Below are positions 52,457 to 61,684 of a DNA stretch of 64,000 nt, piece by piece. The stretch is from positions 62,001 through 126,000 of the forward strand of contig NZ_CALDPF010000031.1 of assembly GCF_937912035.1 (NCBI RefSeq), given 5' to 3'. The DNA is from an uncultured Bacteroides sp. (GTDB taxonomy: Bacteria; Bacteroidota; Bacteroidia; Bacteroidales; Bacteroidaceae). The notes under the pieces were generated by a model. That model was not told the DNA's origin. It searched no databases and saw only the letters and a list, made by a program, of their open reading frames with translations. Each line of letters starts with the position of its first letter. Position 1 is the first letter of the stretch. The position numbers and the translations under genes were made by a program.

Positions 52457-52512
52457 ATACCATTTAAACACCATTTAAATATCATTTAAACACTGTTTAA
52501 AAGCCTTTTAAA
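52452..52512. repeat. Six TTTAAA hexamers at exact 11-bp spacing
   Basis: TTTAAA starts at 52452, 52463, 52474, 52485, 52496 and 52507. The units read like CATTTAAACAC with drift in the flanking bases. The first covers the stop of the TolC-like gene. A weak TACTTTG follows at 52514-52520, 34 bp before the HlyD ATG. The phase of one helical turn suggests a bent segment or a cooperative binding site. Confidence 0.75.
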
Positions 52513-52553
52513 ATACTTTGCAAAAACTTTTCAATTCATAAAAACAGGGAAAT

Positions 52554-53444
52554 ATGAGAAACATTCTTTCTATTATATCAGTAATGGCTATCCTTACAGC
52601 ATGTTCGGGAAGCGACAGTAAGTACGATGCTTCAGGAGTATTCGAAGTGACAGAAGTAATGGTATCGGCAAGAGTGGCCGGTGAGATTATGGAACTTGAT
52701 ATAGACGAAGGTACGGAAGTTACGGCAGGTAAGCCTGTGGGATATATTGATACCGTACAGCTTTATCTTCAGAGGATTCAGCTTGAGGCCAATGTCAAGG
52801 CTACAGAAAGCCGTATATGCGATGTGGAGAAACAGACAGCAGCCATACGTCAGCAGATTGCCACACAGAAAAAGGAGCAGACCCGATTCGAAAATCTTGT
52901 AAACGCCAATGCCGGAAACCGCAAGCAATTAGACGATATCACTGCTGCCATCAATCTGTTGGAGAAACAGTTGGATGCACAGACCGAAACATTGATAAAC
53001 GGCAATGCCAATGCCAAGGCTCAGGCAGAAGCCTTGAAGGCTCAGATAGCACTTATGAATGATATGATAAGCAAAAGTACTATAGCATCACCGGTTGACG
53101 GAACAGTTATGGCCAAGTATGTAGAAAAAGGAGAACTTGCCGTACAGGGACGTACTCTGTTTAAGGTGGCAAATATCAACGATATGTATCTGAAAGCTTA
53201 TATTACATCAGGACAGATTACCGGTCTGAAGATTGGTCAGGAAGTAAAGGTGTTTGCCGACAGCGGTGATTCCGACAGAAAGGAGTATCGCGGGGTAATT
53301 TCATGGATTTCAGACAAGGCAGAGTTTACGCCGAAGACCATTCAGACACGGGATGAGCGTGCAAACCTGGTATATGCCGTCAAGATTAAGGTGCAGAACG
53401 ACGGATATATCAAGCGCGGAATGTATGGGGAGGTTAGTTTTTAA
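52554..53444 (+). CDS. HlyD/EmrA-family periplasmic adaptor lipoprotein
   Basis: The 296-residue protein has a lipoprotein signal with LTACSGSDS (Cys near residue 17). A lipoyl-like half VSARVAGEIMELDIDEGTEVTAGKPVGYID is followed by a coiled-coil hairpin (about 65-165), then the second lipoyl half STIASPVDGTVMAKYVEKGELAVQG and a beta-barrel. This is the YbhG-like membrane-fusion adaptor that joins ABC-2 permeases to the TolC channel. It lies between tolC and the ATPase genes. Confidence 0.93.
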   Translation: MRNILSIISVMAILTACSGSDSKYDASGVFEVTEVMVSARVAGEIMELDIDEGTEVTAGKPVGYIDTVQLYLQRIQLEANVKATESRICDVEKQTAAIRQQIATQKKEQTRFENLVNANAGNRKQLDDITAAINLLEKQLDAQTETLINGNANAKAQAEALKAQIALMNDMISKSTIASPVDGTVMAKYVEKGELAVQGRTLFKVANINDMYLKAYITSGQITGLKIGQEVKVFADSGDSDRKEYRGVISWISDKAEFTPKTIQTRDERANLVYAVKIKVQNDGYIKRGMYGEVSF

Positions 53445-53473
53445 TTTTTAATTTTTAATTCTTAATTCAAAAA

Positions 53474-54388
53474 ATGCCCTCAGTATCAGTAACACAATTA
53501 TCAAAATCATATAGCTCAATCAAGGCTCTCGACGATGTCAGCTTTGATGTTCCGAAAGGCGAACTCTTCGGTATCATAGGTCCGGACGGAGCGGGGAAGA
53601 CTACACTCTTCCGTCTCCTCACCACACTGATATTGCCGGACGGTGGCAGTGCCGTGATTGAAGGTCTTGATGTGGTGAAGGACTATGCATCCGTGCGAAG
53701 TATAATAGGGTATATGCCCGGAAAATTCTCGCTGTATCAGGATCTGACAGTAGAGGAAAATCTGAATTTCTTTGCTACGGTTTTCAATACTACTGTAAAG
53801 GAAAATTACCATCTGATAGAAGATATCTACAAACATATCGAACCGTTCAAGACTCGCCGCGCCGGGAAACTATCAGGTGGTATGAAGCAGAAACTGGCAT
53901 TGAGCTGTGCCCTTATCCATAAACCGAAAGTCCTATTCCTTGACGAGCCTACAACAGGAGTAGACCCTGTATCAAGAAAGGAATTCTGGGAAATGCTCCT
54001 GAAACTGAAGAGCCAGGGTATAACAATTATAGTATCAACGCCGTATATGGACGAAGCCAGACTTTGTGACAGGATAGCACTGATGCAGAACGGAAAGTTC
54101 CTTAGGATAGACTCGCCTGAGAATATCATAGCATCCTATCCCCAAAGACTGTGGTCTGTCACAGCAGACAATATGCACGAACTGCTGAACGACCTGCGTT
54201 CCTGTCCATATGTGAAATCATCATTCTCATTCGGAGCAAGCTATCATGTCACTATGGTTGAAAGTGCTACTGCCGCTATGCTTGACGAATATCTGATTAA
54301 TAAGGGATACGGAAATATTGAGATTACAGAGATTAAGCCTACAGTGGAAGACTGTTTCATGTTGATGTTAAAGGAGGAAGAGCAATGA
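53474..54388 (+). CDS. ABC exporter ATPase, YbhF N-half type
   Basis: The 304-residue protein is a complete ABC ATPase: Walker A IIGPDGAGKTTLFRLL, signature LSGGMKQKLALSCALI, Walker B VLFLDEPTTGVDP. It resembles the first ATPase of YbhF, which in E. coli is fused to a second. Its C-terminal 70 residues form the usual regulatory extension. The stop overlaps the next ATPase start by 4 nt. The upstream gap holds one of the AT-rich patches. Confidence 0.92.
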   Translation: MPSVSVTQLSKSYSSIKALDDVSFDVPKGELFGIIGPDGAGKTTLFRLLTTLILPDGGSAVIEGLDVVKDYASVRSIIGYMPGKFSLYQDLTVEENLNFFATVFNTTVKENYHLIEDIYKHIEPFKTRRAGKLSGGMKQKLALSCALIHKPKVLFLDEPTTGVDPVSRKEFWEMLLKLKSQGITIIVSTPYMDEARLCDRIALMQNGKFLRIDSPENIIASYPQRLWSVTADNMHELLNDLRSCPYVKSSFSFGASYHVTMVESATAAMLDEYLINKGYGNIEITEIKPTVEDCFMLMLKEEEQ

Positions 54389-55131
54389 AAGAAGAATACG
54401 TTATACAGGCCGAGAACCTTACCAAAAGCTTTGGCAATTTTACTGCAGTCGATCATATTACTTTCAACGTAAGGAAAGGAGAGATCTTCGGTTTTCTTGG
54501 TGCCAACGGGGCGGGCAAGACTACAGCTATGCGTATGCTTTGCGGATTGAGCCGTCCTACGGAGGGTAAAGGAACAGTGGCAGGTTTCGACATAGACAGG
54601 GAACCCGAAAAGGTAAAGCGCAATATCGGCTATATGAGTCAGAAATTCTCTTTGTACGAAGATCTGAAAGTATGGGAGAACCTGCGCCTGTACGGAGGCA
54701 TTTACGGTATGAAAGATAAGGAAATAGCCGAAAAGACAGATGCTGTTCTCCGCAGCATAGATATGGAAACTGAACGCGATACCATGGTGTGCGACCTTCC
54801 TTTGGGCTGGAAACAGAAACTTGCATTTGCCGTATCCACTTTCCATAATCCCAAGATAGTATTTCTTGACGAGCCGACAGGTGGGGTAGATCCTATCACG
54901 CGCCGCCGTTTCTGGGAACAGATATACGGTGCGGCGTCAAGCGGTATCACGGTGTTTGTCACCACTCACTATATGGATGAGGCCGAATACTGCGACCGCG
55001 TTTCCATTATGGTGGACGGCAGGATAAAGGCGCTGGACAGCCCTATGGCGCTGCGTAATAAATTTGGCGTGTCGGACATGGACGAAGTATTCCGCATGTT
55101 GGCACGCGAAGCTACACGAAAAGGAGATTGA
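54385..55131 (+). CDS. ABC exporter ATPase, YbhF C-half type
   Basis: The 248-residue ATPase has Walker A GFLGANGAGKTTAMRML and Walker B IVFLDEPTGGVDPITRRRF. Its signature reads DLPLGWKQKLAF in place of LSGGxxQ, as in the second half of YbhF. So the YbhF gene seen elsewhere as a single chain is split here. It starts at the ATG overlapping the previous stop, preceded by AAGGAGGAAGAG, a strong Shine-Dalgarno. The two ATPases probably pair as a heterodimer. Confidence 0.92.
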   Translation: MKEEYVIQAENLTKSFGNFTAVDHITFNVRKGEIFGFLGANGAGKTTAMRMLCGLSRPTEGKGTVAGFDIDREPEKVKRNIGYMSQKFSLYEDLKVWENLRLYGGIYGMKDKEIAEKTDAVLRSIDMETERDTMVCDLPLGWKQKLAFAVSTFHNPKIVFLDEPTGGVDPITRRRFWEQIYGAASSGITVFVTTHYMDEAEYCDRVSIMVDGRIKALDSPMALRNKFGVSDMDEVFRMLAREATRKGD

Positions 55132-55136
55132 CATTT

Positions 55137-56243
55137 ATGAAACAGTTTATTACATTTGTCCGAAAGGAATTTCTTCACATATTCCGTGATTCCAGAACCA
55201 TGCTTATCCTCCTGGGTATGCCCATGGTGCAGATGCTTCTCTTTGGTTTTGCCATTACCACCGAAGTGCGAAACACCAAGGTGGCAGTGTTCGACCCTTC
55301 ACAAAGCATGGAGACCAGAGCCATAAAGGAACGTTTCGATGCCAGTGAATATTTTACCATTGCCGAGGAAATTCGGGATGTATCGCGTATAAACGATGTG
55401 TTCAAGTATGGCGAGATAGGCCTTGTCATGGTGTTCAGCGATGATTTCGAAAATGAACTCCATCAGGGAGGAGATGCCGCTGTGCAGCTTATTACCGACG
55501 GTACGGAGCCGAATCAGGCATCAATGATAACAGGCTATGCATCCAATATCCTCGCACAGAGCATGCAGGAATTGTCCGAAAGTAGCAGTGCCCCGTGCCG
55601 TATAATACCCGAGATAAGGATGCTTTACAATCCTCAGGCAGAGAGCGCATACAACTTCGTTCCCGGAGTAATGGGAATGATACTCATGCTTATCTGTGCC
55701 ATGATGACCTCAATAGCCATAGTGCGCGAAAAGGAGAACGGTACAATGGAGATTCTCCTTGTCTCACCAATGAAACCGATATATATCATTCTTTCTAAGG
55801 TAACACCATATTTCACACTGTCACTGGTAAACCTTATAACCATACTACTGCTTTCGGTCTATGTACTCGGAGTACCGATTGCCGGCAGTCTGTCTCTGCT
55901 GTTTTTCGTATCGGTGATATTTATCTTCCTTGCATTGTCTCTCGGACTGCTGATCTCCAATGTGGTGAATACTCAGGTAGCAGCCATGCTCGTATCAGGA
56001 ATGGGACTTATGATGCCGGTCATGCTCCTTTCCGGTCTGATATTTCCGGTAGAAAGCATGCCCATTCCGCTACAGTGCCTTTCTGCCATAGTTCCCGCAA
56101 GATGGTATGTCGATGCTATCAGAAAGATAATGATTCAGGGAGCAGAGATACAGTTCGTCCTGAAGGAGATAGGAATACTGCTTTTTGTCACAGTAGCCCT
56201 AGTGGCACTGAGTCTGAAAACATTCAAGAACCGTTTAAACTGA
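55137..56243 (+). CDS. ABC-2 type permease, YbhS-like
   Basis: The protein of 368 residues has one N-terminal membrane helix (about 22-40), a large periplasmic loop (about 41-170) and five C-terminal helices, with the conserved FVPGVMGMILMLICAMMTSIAIVREKENGTMEILLVSP. That is the ABC-2 permease layout of YbhS/YbhR. The start is ATG 55137, 6 bp after the previous stop; a TTG at 55128 overlaps that stop. It should pair with the next permease. Confidence 0.93.
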   Translation: MKQFITFVRKEFLHIFRDSRTMLILLGMPMVQMLLFGFAITTEVRNTKVAVFDPSQSMETRAIKERFDASEYFTIAEEIRDVSRINDVFKYGEIGLVMVFSDDFENELHQGGDAAVQLITDGTEPNQASMITGYASNILAQSMQELSESSSAPCRIIPEIRMLYNPQAESAYNFVPGVMGMILMLICAMMTSIAIVREKENGTMEILLVSPMKPIYIILSKVTPYFTLSLVNLITILLLSVYVLGVPIAGSLSLLFFVSVIFIFLALSLGLLISNVVNTQVAAMLVSGMGLMMPVMLLSGLIFPVESMPIPLQCLSAIVPARWYVDAIRKIMIQGAEIQFVLKEIGILLFVTVALVALSLKTFKNRLN

Positions 56244-56250
56244 AACGTCT

Positions 56251-57372
56251 ATGCTGAAATATTTGTTGGAAAAGGAATTCAAACAGATAATGAGGAACAA
56301 GTTCATTCCTAAGATGATAATAGCCATGCCTCTTTTCATGATGCTTATCATGCCATGGGCTGCAAATCAGGAAGTGACGAATATCCGTCTTACTGTGGTT
56401 GACAACGACCACAGCGTGACATCAGACGAACTGGTACGCAAGGTGGTTTCGTCAGGATATTTTATCTTCCAGTCGGTGTCCGACGGTAGTGAGGAAGCCC
56501 TCAGAGACGTTGATGCAGGAAAGGCAGATATAATACTCGACATTCCGGACGGATTCGAGAAAGATCTACAGACTGATAGAGTAGCAGGTGTGATGATTTC
56601 GTCAAACTCCGTAAACGGAACCAAGGGAATTCTAGGCAGTAGCTATCTTTCTAAGATAGTCAATGATTTCGCGACATCTATGTCCGAGGAAATGATGATG
56701 TCTCAACCGGCTGTAATAAGTTCCGTGGGAAAGTCATTCAGGATTATGCCCCAATACAAGTTCAATCCGCATCTCGACTATAAAGTATTCATGGTACCTG
56801 CCATAATGGTTATGCTTCTTACCATGATAACCGGATTTCTCCCTGCATTCAATATCGTGGGCGAGAAGGAAGCAGGCACAATAGAGCAGATAAACGTGAC
56901 TCCTGCAAGCCGTATGCAGTTCATACTTGCCAAGCTGATACCTTACTGGTGTATAGGTCTTATAGTCTTTACCCTCTGTATGCTCTTGGCTGTGTTTGTG
57001 TATTCGCTTATACCTGTTGGCAGCCTTCTGACGATATATCTCTTTGCTGTGGTATATATTGTTGCCGTATCAGGTATGGGACTTGTAGTGTCCAATTATT
57101 CGGACACCATGCAGCAGGCCATGTTCGTTATGTTCTTTTTCATAATGATATTCCTGCTTATGAGCGGACTTCTCACTCCCGTAGCCAGTATGCCGGACTG
57201 GGCACAGTATATAACCATATTCAATCCGTTGAAATATTTTATCAGCGTCATGCGTATGGTATATCTCAAAGGCAGCGGTTTTGCCGAACTCGTCCCATAT
57301 TTCCTGTCTCTATGCGGTTTTGCCGTGGTGTTCAATGCGTGGGCGATATTGGGGTACAGGAAGAGGAGTTGA
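56251..57372 (+). CDS. ABC-2 type permease, YbhR-like
   Basis: The 373-residue protein has the same layout as its neighbour: N-terminal helix, extracytoplasmic loop, and VPAIMVMLLTMITGFLPAFNIVGEKEAGTIEQINVTP before the last helices. It is the sixth and last gene of the exporter and starts 7 bp after the first permease. The system should export a drug-like or lipid-like compound through TolC; the substrate is unknown. A bidirectional terminator follows. Confidence 0.93.
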   Translation: MLKYLLEKEFKQIMRNKFIPKMIIAMPLFMMLIMPWAANQEVTNIRLTVVDNDHSVTSDELVRKVVSSGYFIFQSVSDGSEEALRDVDAGKADIILDIPDGFEKDLQTDRVAGVMISSNSVNGTKGILGSSYLSKIVNDFATSMSEEMMMSQPAVISSVGKSFRIMPQYKFNPHLDYKVFMVPAIMVMLLTMITGFLPAFNIVGEKEAGTIEQINVTPASRMQFILAKLIPYWCIGLIVFTLCMLLAVFVYSLIPVGSLLTIYLFAVVYIVAVSGMGLVVSNYSDTMQQAMFVMFFFIMIFLLMSGLLTPVASMPDWAQYITIFNPLKYFISVMRMVYLKGSGFAELVPYFLSLCGFAVVFNAWAILGYRKRS

Positions 57373-57442
57373 GTATTAGTTGTTAGTTCTTGGTTGTTAG
57401 TTTTTAGAGAAAATTTGAAGTAAAATAATTATACAATTAAAT

Positions 57443-57476
57443 AAAAAATGGCGAGACTATAATCCCGCCATTTTTT
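57443..57476. terminator. Bidirectional terminator between the exporter operon and gcvP
   Basis: AAAAAATGGCG and CGCCATTTTTT (57443-57453, 57466-57476) form a perfect 11-bp stem with A and T runs on both sides, suited to two convergent operons. Confidence 0.9.
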
Positions 57477-57499
57477 ATTATTAATTATTCATTATTAAT

Positions 57500-60349
57500 T
57501 CATTCAAACGACCCATACCGTGTTGGTAACAGCTTGCGGTCGCCCAGTGTATTGTCTATTCTTGCCACATTTATCCAGAACTTGTTCTGTCTTACGCTTT
57601 CCAGCGGATATACAGCTTTTGCGCGTGTGTAAGGATGATCCCATTCACCTTCCACCACTTCATATTCCGGATGAGGCGCGTTCTTCAGAACATTGTCTTC
57701 TGCAGAAGCGGTTCCGTTCTTCACTTCCTCAATTTCATTCCAGATACTCAGCATAGTATCTACGAAGTTGTCAAGCTCTGCAAGGCTTTCACTTTCTGTC
57801 GGTTCAATCATCAGAGTGCCGTGAACAGGGAATGAAAGGGTAGGAGCATGATAACCGTAGTCCATCAGACGTTTGGAGATATCGTTTTCGTCGATACCGC
57901 TTTCCTCATGTAGCCTTCTGCAGTCAAGTATCATTTCGTGTCCCACAAATCCGTTCTTTCCTCTATATACTATTCCGTAAGTGTCGTTCAGGCATGCAGC
58001 CAGGTAGTTGGCATTGAGGATAGCAGCCTTAGTCGCGTTCTCCAGACCTTCTGCACCCATCATGCAGATATATGCGTATGTGATAGGCAGGATTCCGGCA
58101 CTGCCGTAAGGAGCTGCCGAAACCTCGTTCAGAGCATTGCCGGTTGAAGCATGTCCCGGAAGGAAAGGAACCAGATGCGATTTCACGCATACAGGACCAA
58201 CACCCGGACCGCCACCACCATGAGGGCTGGCAAATGTCTTGTGCAGATTAAGATGACATACGTCTGCACCGATAGTACCAGGATTGGTAAGTCCCACCTG
58301 AGCATTCATGTTCGCACCGTCCATATAGACCTGTGCGCCGCAGTTATGTATGATATTGCAGATTTCCACTATATCGGCCTCAAAGATTCCGTGAGTGGAA
58401 GGATAAGTAATCATCAGTGCAGCCAGATGATCCTTGTTTTCCTCAGCCTTGCGTTTCAGGTCCTCCACATCCACATTGCCATGCTCGTCGCATGCACAAG
58501 TCACAGTGGTAAATCCGGCCTGAATAGCCGATGCAGGATTTGTTCCGTGAGCCGATGCAGGAATGAGAATGATATCCCTGTCGCCCTGACCTATGCTGTT
58601 CAGATAAGCCGCAATGACGCGCAGACCTGTATATTCGCCTGCAGCACCTGAGTTAGGTTGCAGAGTCACCCCGTCCATACCAGTGATAATAGCCAGCTGT
58701 TCCGACAGATTTGTTATCAGTTCCATATAACCTTCAGCCTGGTCAGCCGGAGCCAGAGGATGCATGTTCATCCAGCCCGCATTGCTGAGAGGGAGCATTT
58801 CGGAAGCCGCATTCAGCTTCATTGTACAAGAACCCAGTGAAATCATGGAATGAGCCAGAGAAATATCCTTACGCTCAAGACGCTTGATATACCTCATCAT
58901 TTCAGTCTCAGTGTGATATTTGCAGAACACCTCGTGAGTGAGATATCCGCTCTGACGTTTCATATCCTTCTTGATAACCGATCCTTCAGGAATTTCAGCT
59001 GTTTCGGTGAAAGGTTTTTCTGCGGCAATGGTAAAAATACTTAACAGGAGATTTGCTTCGGTTACAGATGTAGTCTCGTTTACGCTCAGTCCCACATCAC
59101 CATTGTCAAAATATCTCAGATTGACACCTTTGCCGACAGATATCGTCTTTATTTCGTCAGTCTTTACATGATCAGGCATCTGCAGTCTCAGAGTGTCGAA
59201 ATAAACGGTATTCTTCTGTACATAACCAAGTTTTGAAAGCTGTTTAGCAAGCCATACCGTAGTGCTGTGAATACCCGAAGCAATATTCTTTATACCTTCC
59301 TGGCCATGATATACGGCATAGAATCCCGCCATTGTAGCCAGCAAAGCCTGAGCTGTACAGATGTTCGATGTAGCCTTTTCGCGTTTGATATGCTGTTCGC
59401 GTGTCTGCAATGCCATACGATAGCACAGATGTCCGTACTTGTCTTTCGACAGACCTATGATACGTCCCGGCATATTTCTTTTATATTCGTCCCTTGTGGC
59501 AAAATAAGCAGCCGACGGGCCTCCGTAGAACATAGGAATACCTAGTCTCTGAGTGCTACCGAACACGATGTCGGCACCCCATTCACCCGGCGGAACGAGC
59601 AGAGCCAACGACATGATGTCCGCATCCACAGCCACCTTACATTCAGCCTGATGAGCCTTTTCTGTGAACTCCCTGTAGTCTTCCGCGCTACCGCTGTTGT
59701 TAGGATATTGCACGATGCAGCCGAACACATCTGGAGTAAATTCGAAATCCTTGTATGAGCCGGTCTTCACGTTCATACCCTGAGGAATGGCCCTTGTCAT
59801 GATAACGGCAAGGTTCTGTGGGAAAATTTCCTCATCCACAAACAGAGTACATGCCCCTTCCTTCTGCTGCTTGCGGCTTCTCAGCGCAAACATCATAGTG
59901 GCAGCCTCGGCAGCGGCAGTAGCCTCGTCAAGCAGAGAGCAGTTGGCAAGCGGCATAGCCGTAAGGTCGCACACTGCTGTCTGGAAGTTGATAAGAGCCT
60001 CAAGTCGTCCCTGAGAAATTTCAGCCTGATAAGGAGTGTATGAAGTGTACCACACAGGATTTTCGAATACATTTCTCTGTATCACGGCAGGAGTGGCAGT
60101 GTCATACCAGCCCTGACCGATATACGATTTGAATCTTGTGTTTTTCGCTGCCATGCGGTTTATATGGTCGGCAAACTCATATTCGCTCATGGCAGGTTTA
60201 AGTGGCAGTCTCTCTTTAAGTCTTATTTCAGACGGGATGGTCTTTTCTATAAGTTCATCCACAGACTTTACTCCGATTTTATTGAGCATAACAGGAATGT
60301 CCTGTTCCGAAATACCGATATGGCGGTCGGCAAATGAGAAACTTTTCAT
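57500..60349 (-). CDS. gcvP: Glycine dehydrogenase (decarboxylating), P protein
   Basis: The 949-residue protein is the fused single-chain P protein of the glycine cleavage system. It opens SFADRHIGISEQDIPVML and has the PLP-binding Lys in CHLNLHKTFASPHGGGGPG. It decarboxylates glycine and passes the aminomethyl group to the H protein. The other gcv genes are not in this window. It is the last of four minus-strand genes, 29 bp after the MBL hydrolase. Confidence 0.96.
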   Translation of the reverse strand: MKSFSFADRHIGISEQDIPVMLNKIGVKSVDELIEKTIPSEIRLKERLPLKPAMSEYEFADHINRMAAKNTRFKSYIGQGWYDTATPAVIQRNVFENPVWYTSYTPYQAEISQGRLEALINFQTAVCDLTAMPLANCSLLDEATAAAEAATMMFALRSRKQQKEGACTLFVDEEIFPQNLAVIMTRAIPQGMNVKTGSYKDFEFTPDVFGCIVQYPNNSGSAEDYREFTEKAHQAECKVAVDADIMSLALLVPPGEWGADIVFGSTQRLGIPMFYGGPSAAYFATRDEYKRNMPGRIIGLSKDKYGHLCYRMALQTREQHIKREKATSNICTAQALLATMAGFYAVYHGQEGIKNIASGIHSTTVWLAKQLSKLGYVQKNTVYFDTLRLQMPDHVKTDEIKTISVGKGVNLRYFDNGDVGLSVNETTSVTEANLLLSIFTIAAEKPFTETAEIPEGSVIKKDMKRQSGYLTHEVFCKYHTETEMMRYIKRLERKDISLAHSMISLGSCTMKLNAASEMLPLSNAGWMNMHPLAPADQAEGYMELITNLSEQLAIITGMDGVTLQPNSGAAGEYTGLRVIAAYLNSIGQGDRDIILIPASAHGTNPASAIQAGFTTVTCACDEHGNVDVEDLKRKAEENKDHLAALMITYPSTHGIFEADIVEICNIIHNCGAQVYMDGANMNAQVGLTNPGTIGADVCHLNLHKTFASPHGGGGPGVGPVCVKSHLVPFLPGHASTGNALNEVSAAPYGSAGILPITYAYICMMGAEGLENATKAAILNANYLAACLNDTYGIVYRGKNGFVGHEMILDCRRLHEESGIDENDISKRLMDYGYHAPTLSFPVHGTLMIEPTESESLAELDNFVDTMLSIWNEIEEVKNGTASAEDNVLKNAPHPEYEVVEGEWDHPYTRAKAVYPLESVRQNKFWINVARIDNTLGDRKLLPTRYGSFE

Positions 60350-60378
60350 GGTAATATTAGTTTTAAGTTTTGATTTTT

Positions 60379-61017
60379 TTATCTGAAAAACGGATTATTC
60401 ATCTTTTCGTTTCCTATTGTAGTAGGTTCGCTGTGTCCCGTATATACTTTTGTTGCGTCAGGCAGGGTGAACAGGCGGTTGCTTATACTGTCTATCAACT
60501 GTTTGTAGTTGCCACCGTCAAGGTCAGTTCTTCCTATACTTCCTCTGAACAGTACATCACCGCAGAACAGACAACCATCCTTCTCGTTATAATAGACAAG
60601 GCTTCCAGGCGAATGTCCCGGAGCCTGAATCACTTTCAGCGTTGTGCTTCCGAAGTGAACCTCATCGCCGTCAGCCAACTGCTTTCCAAGTGCAGGAACA
60701 TCCTCGTTCATCGCTATTCCGAACATGCGGCAATAATCTTTTGTCTTAGGCAGCAGAAATTCATCGTCAGCTGAAGCTTCCGGCATAACGTCATACGTCC
60801 TACTTACAAAAGCATTTCCGAATATATGATCCAGATGTAGATGAGTATTAAGCAGATGCTTCACTCTGAGTCCGTTTCTTTCGATATACTGCTTCAGCAT
60901 CTCCTGTTCGTCCTCGTAATAACATCCGGCATCTATTATCACCGCTTCGTTAGTCTCGTCCGAAAGCACATACGTGTTTACCGGAAACATATTGAATTCA
61001 AAGCATTTTATAGTCAT
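60379..61017 (-). CDS. MBL-fold hydrolase, glyoxalase II-like
   Basis: The 212-residue protein has the metallo-beta-lactamase metal motif THLHLDHIFGN (HxHxDH), GHSPGSLVYY and FCGDVLFRGSIGRTDL, which places it in the glyoxalase II/rhodanese-associated group. It would hydrolyse a thioester such as S-lactoylglutathione or a similar low-molecular thiol ester; Bacteroidales lack much of the classical pathway, so the substrate is open. It starts 3 bp after the rsmG stop. Confidence 0.92.
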   Translation of the reverse strand: MTIKCFEFNMFPVNTYVLSDETNEAVIIDAGCYYEDEQEMLKQYIERNGLRVKHLLNTHLHLDHIFGNAFVSRTYDVMPEASADDEFLLPKTKDYCRMFGIAMNEDVPALGKQLADGDEVHFGSTTLKVIQAPGHSPGSLVYYNEKDGCLFCGDVLFRGSIGRTDLDGGNYKQLIDSISNRLFTLPDATKVYTGHSEPTTIGNEKMNNPFFR

Positions 61018-61020
61018 AGA

Positions 61021-61647
61021 TTATTTGTTTATAGTTACGTAAACCACTTTTTTGGTTTCAAAAAATTCCTCTTCGAAATAATCTTTCAGATCATACATCA
61101 CTGTCTGGTGTTTCACCGGCATAACCTCGTTCTGAAGCTCACCGCCTTTCAGACAGATAAGTCCGTTAGGCAAAGCGTTTTTCTGCTCCTTCTTGATATT
61201 CTTTCTGATGATTTTCAGAAGATCAGTAAGTGGCATTACGGCACGGCTCACAACGAAGTCGAACAACTGTTTCTCCTCCTCAGCCCTGCAGTGGCGTGTA
61301 GTGACATTCTTCAGTCCTATGGCTGAAGCAATCTCAGTAGCCACTTTCACCTTTTTACCTATGCTGTCCACCAGATGGAAATGAGTGTCCGGAAACATGA
61401 TAGCCAACGGAATTCCCGGGAAACCGCCGCCCGTTCCGAGGTCCATAATCTCAGTGCCCGGTCGGAAATTAATCACCTTGGCGATACCCAGCGAGTGAAG
61501 TACATGGTGTTCGTACAGGTTTGTAATGTCTTTTCTGGAAATCACGTTAATCTTGCTGTTCCAGTCGGTATATAAATCGTATAAAGCCATGAACTGTTCC
61601 TTCTGTGTGTCGGTCAGTTCCGGAAAATATTTCTGTATAATCTCCAT
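61021..61647 (-). CDS. rsmG: 16S rRNA m7G527 methyltransferase
   Basis: The 208-residue protein is RsmG/GidB: SAM motif IMDLGTGGGFPGIPLAIMFP, VDSIGKKVKVATEIASAIGL, and FVVSRAVMPLTDLLK. It methylates G527 of 16S rRNA; loss gives low-level streptomycin resistance in other bacteria. It lies between the DUF3298 lipoprotein and the MBL hydrolase, 37 bp and 3 bp from them. The upstream gap is one of the AT-rich patches. Confidence 0.96.
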   Translation of the reverse strand: MEIIQKYFPELTDTQKEQFMALYDLYTDWNSKINVISRKDITNLYEHHVLHSLGIAKVINFRPGTEIMDLGTGGGFPGIPLAIMFPDTHFHLVDSIGKKVKVATEIASAIGLKNVTTRHCRAEEEKQLFDFVVSRAVMPLTDLLKIIRKNIKKEQKNALPNGLICLKGGELQNEVMPVKHQTVMYDLKDYFEEEFFETKKVVYVTINK

Positions 61648-61684
61648 TTATTGAGTTAATAATTAAGAATTAAAAAATTAAGAG

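Noticed and set aside
58151..58651. 166-codon open frame opposite gcvP
   Set aside because: Antisense shadow of a conserved enzyme gene.
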